DNA from: Ruminococcaceae bacterium UBA1772
GTDB lineage: Bacteria > Bacillota > Clostridia > Oscillospirales > Acutalibacteraceae
Reading direction: 5' to 3'
NCBI GenBank assembly: GCA_002314645.1
Contig: DCGS01000055.1
Location: 1-5,445, forward strand
DNA length: 5,445 nt
The position numbers were made by a program, and so were the translations under genes. The notes beneath the pieces are model-generated. The model did no database searches, was not told the DNA's origin, and was given only the letters and a program-made list of their open reading frames with translations. Below are positions 4,777 through 5,445 of this stretch, piece by piece (within the stretch, counting starts at the first letter, position 1; each line of letters opens with the position of its first letter).

Positions 4777-5437
4777 AATCTGCTTCTCAAAAACCGACGA
4801 TGCCAAGTATATTTCTCACCTTGACCTTATGCGATGCATGCAACGTGCCGTAGGAAGAGCGAATATTCCAATATGTTACACTGAGGGCTTCAATCCAAGA
4901 CCCGTTATGAATTTTGCAATGCCACTTTCAATTTTCATTGAAGGCCTCCGTGAAATAATGGACATTCGCATTGAGGACGGCCTGTCACATGAAGAAGTGA
5001 AAACACGTCTTCAAAGTGCCATGCCTCCGGGCCTCAACATCATTTCCGTAGGCGAGCAAAAAAGAAAGGCATCTGACGTTGCATTTTCAAAGTACAAAAT
5101 TGAAATATGCCAGAACGAAATGCCTAAAGAAGCCTTTAACAACGCGGTTTCTGAAATGGTAGGACGTGAAGAACTCCTTGCCGAGAAGCTCGGGAAACAG
5201 GGGAAACACAAGGTTGTAAAGTATATTAACTTGACAGAGCACATAAAAGACTTTAAAATATGGACTTCAAATGATGGAAACAACGTAATTGCGTTGACTT
5301 TGCCGTCTAACCCTCAGTTCGGAGTTGGTCCAACACTCCTCACAGACAAAATTTGCGAGGAACTTAAAATTGAACCAGAGTTCATCCACATAACTCGCAA
5401 ATGTCTCATCTGTGACGACGGCGAAGAACTCGTATAA
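4763..5437 (+). CDS. DUF2344 / TIGR03936 radical SAM-associated protein
   Basis: 224 residues, apparently full length for the family. The N-terminal half carries the family signature: FSKTDDAKYISHLDLMRCMQ (8-27), then AVGRANIPICYTEGFNPRP (29-47) and FAMPLSIFIEGLREIMDI (51-68). In some bacteria the same domain is fused to the C terminus of the radical SAM protein, which supports a direct partnership; the role is unknown (substrate binding or delivery is a guess). A strong GGAGGT at 4750-4755 lies 7 nt before the ATG, inside the radical SAM gene, and the reading frames overlap by 14 bp, so translation is coupled. The C-terminal half varies more, and the tail has a Cys pair (CLIC, 214-217). The window ends 8 nt after its stop, so a terminator or next gene cannot be judged. 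Confidence 0.92.
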   Translation: MQNLRICFSKTDDAKYISHLDLMRCMQRAVGRANIPICYTEGFNPRPVMNFAMPLSIFIEGLREIMDIRIEDGLSHEEVKTRLQSAMPPGLNIISVGEQKRKASDVAFSKYKIEICQNEMPKEAFNNAVSEMVGREELLAEKLGKQGKHKVVKYINLTEHIKDFKIWTSNDGNNVIALTLPSNPQFGVGPTLLTDKICEELKIEPEFIHITRKCLICDDGEELV

Positions 5438-5445
5438 AAAGAAAA

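Overview
This window looks like a chromosomal segment of an anaerobic spore-forming Firmicute of class Clostridia. The evidence is a spmA-spmB spore maturation pair, an AbrB-family regulator with a C-terminal zinc ribbon, and the adjacent B12-binding radical SAM / DUF2344 gene pair typical of clostridial chromosomes. Shine-Dalgarno sequences are of the AGGAGG type. Genus cannot be read from the sequence.

Layout. (1) Positions 1-90 are the last 29 codons of an unidentified + strand gene. (2) Positions 93-1364 are filled by a RAYT (REP-associated tyrosine transposase) locus. A Y1-type HUH transposase gene (372-1109) is flanked by two repeat units on the left (A, B) and three on the right (B', A', C), each about 48 bp. 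The order is A - hairpin - B - transposase - B' - hairpin - A' - hairpin - C. Left units point one way and right units the other, so the locus is a nested inverted repeat. It starts 2 nt after the stop codon of the upstream gene and ends 2 nt before the stop codon of the convergent AbrB-family gene, so it fills the whole intergenic space. (3) Positions 1367-1615 (minus) hold the AbrB-family regulator. A 152-bp A+T-rich intergenic region follows, with a strong sigma-A-type promoter for the regulator, a candidate sigma-E-type promoter for spmA, a 10-bp inverted repeat with one arm at each promoter, and four TGGTA motifs. (4) Positions 1768-2883 are spmA and spmB, separated by 0 nt. (5) Positions 2935-5437 hold the radical SAM gene and its DUF2344 partner, overlapping by 14 bp and probably expressed from an extended -10 promoter in the gap after spmB.

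How the parts may work together. SpmA and SpmB are membrane proteins needed for spore core dehydration. The AbrB-family protein is encoded divergently from them and could control both promoters through the shared region; this is inference. The radical SAM / DUF2344 pair is a conserved two-gene unit whose reaction I do not know. The transposase and its repeats are a self-contained unit, and the RAYT gene appears more A+T-rich than its neighbours. The most interesting structure is in the repeats. All five units have a stem-loop just before the GGGGACGGTTCT end, the two flanking terminators have different stem sequences but keep their pairing, and the matching outer units A and A' differ almost only by a flipped 4-nt hairpin loop.
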